Positions 4,784 to 6,634 of a stretch of DNA of 6,634 nt are shown here, piece after piece. The DNA lies in assembly GCA_938049075.1 (NCBI GenBank), contig CALICZ010000044.1, positions 1-6,634 on the forward strand. Reading direction: 5' to 3'. The notes beneath the pieces are model-generated. The model saw only the letters and a list, made by a program, of their open reading frames with translations, did not search any database and was not told where the DNA came from. The stretch's first letter is position 1; each line of letters opens with the position of its first letter. Source of the stretch: an uncultured Candidatus Saccharibacteria bacterium (GTDB lineage Bacteria; Patescibacteriota; Saccharimonadia; Saccharimonadales; Saccharimonadaceae). The position numbers and the translations under genes were made by a program.

Positions 4784-4835
4784 GCAACTCATCCCAGGAC
4801 GAATTGGTAAGTCTTGGCCAGCAAAGCGTGTAGCC

Positions 4836-4901
4836 ATGCAGCGCTGGTACCAAGATACTGCTAGTCGCCGGGGATTTTACATGGGAGCAAGAGGGCAATG
4901 A
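4836..4901 (+). CDS. Possible 21-residue leader peptide overlapping rplC
   Basis: An ATG at 4836 opens a 21-codon frame (MQRWYQDTASRRGFYMGARG, then Gln) whose TGA stop overlaps the rplC ATG as ATGA (4898-4901). The frame is open back to 4785 without another canonical start. The peptide is rich in Arg and aromatic residues. No Shine-Dalgarno is visible before it, and a frame of this length can arise by chance. The reason to record it is the exact overlap with a ribosomal gene whose own RBS is weak, which would fit translational coupling. Confidence 0.25.
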   Translation: MQRWYQDTASRRGFYMGARGQ

Positions 4902-5509
4902 AAGCACTTCTCGGTACCAAGATTGGTATGACCCAAATCATCAGCCAGGATGGCACGACGATTCCTGTCACGCTTATCCAGGCTGGGCCTGTCGCTGCGA
5001 CTCAGGTCAAGTCCGTCGAGACAGACGGCTACAACGCAGTGCAGGTGGCGTATGGTGCGGGTAAGAACCTGAGCAAGGCCGTGGCTGGGCATGTGAAGCC
5101 AGCCGGTGTCACCCCGAAGCATATTCGGGAATTTCGTGTTGACGACCTTGGCGATGTCAAGGTGGGCGACACATGGAGCGTTACGGAGTTTGCGCTCGGC
5201 GATGTCGTGGATGTCACGGGCATCAGCAAGGGTAAAGGTTGGGCCGGTACGATTAAGCGGCACAACTTTAAGCGCCACCGCAAAACCCACGGTGGTAAGG
5301 GTAACACGCGTAAGGTTGGTTCGATCGGTAGCATGTACCCACAAAAGATTTTCAAAGGGAAGCGCATGGCAGGCCAGATGGGCCACGAGCGCGTCACTGT
5401 CAAGAATCTGACGGTTGAGTTTATCTCGGCTGAGGATAACTTGATTGGTGTCAAAGGCGCTGTCCCAGGCCCGAAGAAGGGCTTAATTATCCTAGGAGGT
5501 GCTAAGTAA
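4898..5509 (+). CDS. rplC: Large ribosomal subunit protein uL3
   Basis: A complete 203-residue uL3, one of the earliest 23S rRNA binders in large-subunit assembly, reaching the peptidyl-transferase centre by a long loop. The N-terminus MKALLGTKIGMTQI (1-14) fixes the start. The central GISKGKGWAGTIKRHNF (108-124), GSIGS (141-145), FKGKRMAGQMG (152-162) and KGAVPGP (186-192) are family hallmarks. Gln160 in MAGQMG corresponds to the Gln methylated by PrmB in E. coli. The upstream Shine-Dalgarno is weak: GGGAG at 4883-4887 is ten bases away and GAGGG at 4891-4895 is too close. It is the first gene of the operon; rpsJ, which normally precedes it, is absent. It ends in TAATG, sharing one base with rplD. 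Confidence 0.97.
   Translation: MKALLGTKIGMTQIISQDGTTIPVTLIQAGPVAATQVKSVETDGYNAVQVAYGAGKNLSKAVAGHVKPAGVTPKHIREFRVDDLGDVKVGDTWSVTEFALGDVVDVTGISKGKGWAGTIKRHNFKRHRKTHGGKGNTRKVGSIGSMYPQKIFKGKRMAGQMGHERVTVKNLTVEFISAEDNLIGVKGAVPGPKKGLIILGGAK
5494..5499 (+). promoter_or_regulatory. Ribosome binding site of rplD inside rplC
   Basis: A perfect AGGAGG within the last codons of rplC, nine bases before the rplD ATG. The same hexamer recurs before rplW (6116-6121) and rplB (6452-6457), each time inside the 3' end of the preceding gene, so the protein C-termini are partly shaped by the RBS. Confidence 0.85.
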
Positions 5510-6129
5510 TGGCTGAATCTACCAAGCCAGCAAAAGCAACCTTGCCAACCAGCGTCTTCGGCGTCGATGTGCCGAACCACGAGCTGCTCAAGCTCGCTTA
5601 CGACGCGTTCTTGGCAAACGCCCGCCAGGCAAGTGCAACTACCCTGCAGCGGGGCGAAGTCCGCGGTGGTGGCAAGAAGCCATGGCGGCAGAAGGGCACT
5701 GGCCGAGCTCGCTTCGGCAGTATCCGCAACCCAATTTGGCGGGGTGGTGGTGTGGTCTTTGGCCCACGCGGCAACGAGAACTACCGCAAGAAGCTATCTA
5801 AGACCAGCAAACGTGTCGCCATCCGCCAAGCTCTCACACTGGCTCACCAGGCTGGCAAGATCCAGGTCTTGCCTTTTGAGGACAAGGTAACTGGCAAGAC
5901 CAAAGACGCTGCGGCGTTTCTCCGCCAGTTCAAGCTTGAGCGCAAAGTGCTACTCGTCGCTGGCGAGAAGTCGCCCGAGCTGATTCGCTCCACCGCCAAC
6001 CTCCAGCAGGTGCTGGCTGTGAGTGCGATGTATCTCAATGTCTATTACATTCTTAATGCCGACCATATCGTCCTGTCGCCTCAGGCGCTGGATGTTATTA
6101 CGGCGTGGCTCGCACAGGAGGACAAATAA
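5509..6129 (+). CDS. rplD: Large ribosomal subunit protein uL4
   Basis: A complete 206-residue uL4, which binds 23S rRNA and lines the peptide exit tunnel with a long loop. The loop is unmistakable: RGEVRGGGKKPWRQKGTGRA (48-67), then SIRNPIWRGGGVVFGP (71-86). Lys62 is the position equivalent to E. coli Lys63, where changes give macrolide resistance; here it is the ordinary Lys. The C-terminal globular part (about 95-206) is normal, including a typical ending around LNVYYILNADHIVLS. In E. coli uL4 also represses its own S10 operon through the leader; whether that happens here is unknown. Its ATG overlaps the rplC stop by one base (TAATG), so translation is probably coupled. Confidence 0.97.
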   Translation: MAESTKPAKATLPTSVFGVDVPNHELLKLAYDAFLANARQASATTLQRGEVRGGGKKPWRQKGTGRARFGSIRNPIWRGGGVVFGPRGNENYRKKLSKTSKRVAIRQALTLAHQAGKIQVLPFEDKVTGKTKDAAAFLRQFKLERKVLLVAGEKSPELIRSTANLQQVLAVSAMYLNVYYILNADHIVLSPQALDVITAWLAQEDK

Positions 6130-6465
6130 ATGCAACTCGTATTAGTCACTCCCCGCGCTACCGAAAAATCCTACCGGCTCATCACGAGCCAAAACACCTA
6201 CATCTTTGATGTGCCGCTGTCGGCTAACAAGCAGCAGATCGCTGCGGCTGTCGAGGCGCAATATGACGGCACTAAGGTAGCCAATGTTACTACTGCCGTG
6301 CAAAGCGGCAAAGCTATTCGCTATAGCCGAGGTAAGCGCCGCTACCCAGGCACCACACATCGCCACGACAGCAAAAAGGCGTACGTCCGCTTGAGTGAAG
6401 GCGAGATCAAGGTGTTTGAGACAGAAGAACAACAGCCGCAAACAGAGCAGAAGGAGGATAAGTAA
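6130..6465 (+). CDS. rplW: Large ribosomal subunit protein uL23
   Basis: A complete 111-residue uL23, located at the exit of the peptide tunnel, where trigger factor and the signal recognition particle dock. TPRATEKSY (7-15), [16 protein letters not shown] (22-37) and [16 protein letters not shown] (82-97) match the family pattern. The tail after residue 97 ([14 protein letters not shown]) is an acidic, Gln-rich extension that many uL23 proteins lack. The end of this tail is encoded by the AGGAGG that serves rplB. The ATG follows the rplD stop with no gap (TAAATG), and an AGGAGG (6116-6121) lies eight bases upstream. Confidence 0.96.
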   Translation: MQLVLVTPRATEKSYRLITSQNTYIFDVPLSANKQQIAAAVEAQYDGTKVANVTTAVQSGKAIRYSRGKRRYPGTTHRHDSKKAYVRLSEGEIKVFETEEQQPQTEQKEDK

Positions 6466-6634
6466 TGCCGATTAAGCAGTACAACCCAACCACTCCCGCC
6501 CGCCGCGGCATGACATCGCAAGATTTGAGCGATGTAACGACGCGCAAGCCACTCAAGAGCCTCGTTAAGGCTGGCAAGCAGAAGGCTGGCCGCAACAACA
6601 ATGGCCGCATCACTACCCGTCACCAGGGTGGTGG
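6465..6634 (+). CDS. rplB: Large ribosomal subunit protein uL2 (5' part, cut by window end)
   Basis: The first 56 codons of uL2, running off the right edge. [17 protein letters not shown], then [17 protein letters not shown], are characteristic of the basic N-terminal extension that penetrates 23S rRNA. The peptidyl-transferase residues further along are outside the window. The ATG shares one base with the rplW stop (TAATG), and AGGAGG (6452-6457) lies seven bases upstream. The order rplC, rplD, rplW, rplB is the standard S10 operon order. Confidence 0.96.
   Translation, partial: MPIKQYNPTTPARRGMTSQDLSDVTTRKPLKSLVKAGKQKAGRNNNGRITTRHQGG

Larger units (their letters stand above)
4557..4897. 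other. Spacer between the lipoprotein gene and the rplC operon
   Basis: These 341 bases hold no gene of normal size; in particular no rpsJ is present. The first 140 bases contain only weak features: a 4-bp stem (4656-4667) followed by TTATTTTT (4671-4678). A strong hairpin follows (4696-4733 region), then a promoter-like pair (4729-4758), a 12-bp palindrome (4772-4783), and a 21-codon open frame (4836-4901) that overlaps the rplC start. The second half is best read as the leader of the ribosomal operon. Confidence 0.6.

Overview
The window looks like a chromosomal piece of a Candidate Phyla Radiation (Patescibacteria) bacterium, most likely a Saccharibacterium (TM7) or close relative. The basis is a compact ribosomal-protein cluster, a PrmC methyltransferase carrying the NLPY variant of its catalytic motif, a CPR-style nucleoside 2-deoxyribosyltransferase, and several short orphan proteins between housekeeping genes. 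This placement is inference from sequence style; no 16S rRNA is present. All genes read sensibly with TGA as a stop. I see no mobile element, CRISPR array, tRNA or rRNA, and no obvious new multi-gene system. The unusual content lies in the orphan genes and in the leader and promoter architecture.

Layout. Positions 1-21 hold the first seven codons of a minus-strand gene, with a strong ribosome binding site (RBS), a promoter, and a hairpin predicted at the very 5' end of its mRNA. A 346-base divergent spacer follows. Next are a nucleoside deoxyribosyltransferase-like gene (368-811) and rplU (885-1190), which has a near-consensus promoter and its own terminator and is not followed by rpmA. Two orphan plus-strand genes come next (1416-2099 and 2217-2831). 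They share a short C-terminal motif and may be diverged paralogues. prmC lies on the minus strand (2839-3696), convergent with the second orphan and only 7 bases from it. Divergent from prmC is an orphan lipoprotein gene (3846-4556). A 341-base spacer with a strong hairpin, a promoter-like site and a 12-bp palindrome leads into an S10-type operon that starts at rplC instead of rpsJ: rplC, rplD, rplW and rplB (cut by the window end), joined by zero or one-base junctions.

How the genes relate. L21, L3, L4, L23 and L2 are all large-subunit proteins. PrmC methylates the release factors that end translation, so five of the six genes with a firm functional assignment serve the ribosome or its termination step. 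The deoxyribosyltransferase is nucleotide salvage, as expected for a symbiont that imports nucleosides. The lipoprotein would sit on the outer face of the membrane, where an episymbiont meets its host. Two initiation styles are visible. The ribosomal genes rplD, rplW and rplB and two of the three orphans have clear Shine-Dalgarno sites. prmC and the deoxyribosyltransferase have -10 boxes immediately before their ATG and no Shine-Dalgarno, which suggests leaderless or near-leaderless mRNAs.
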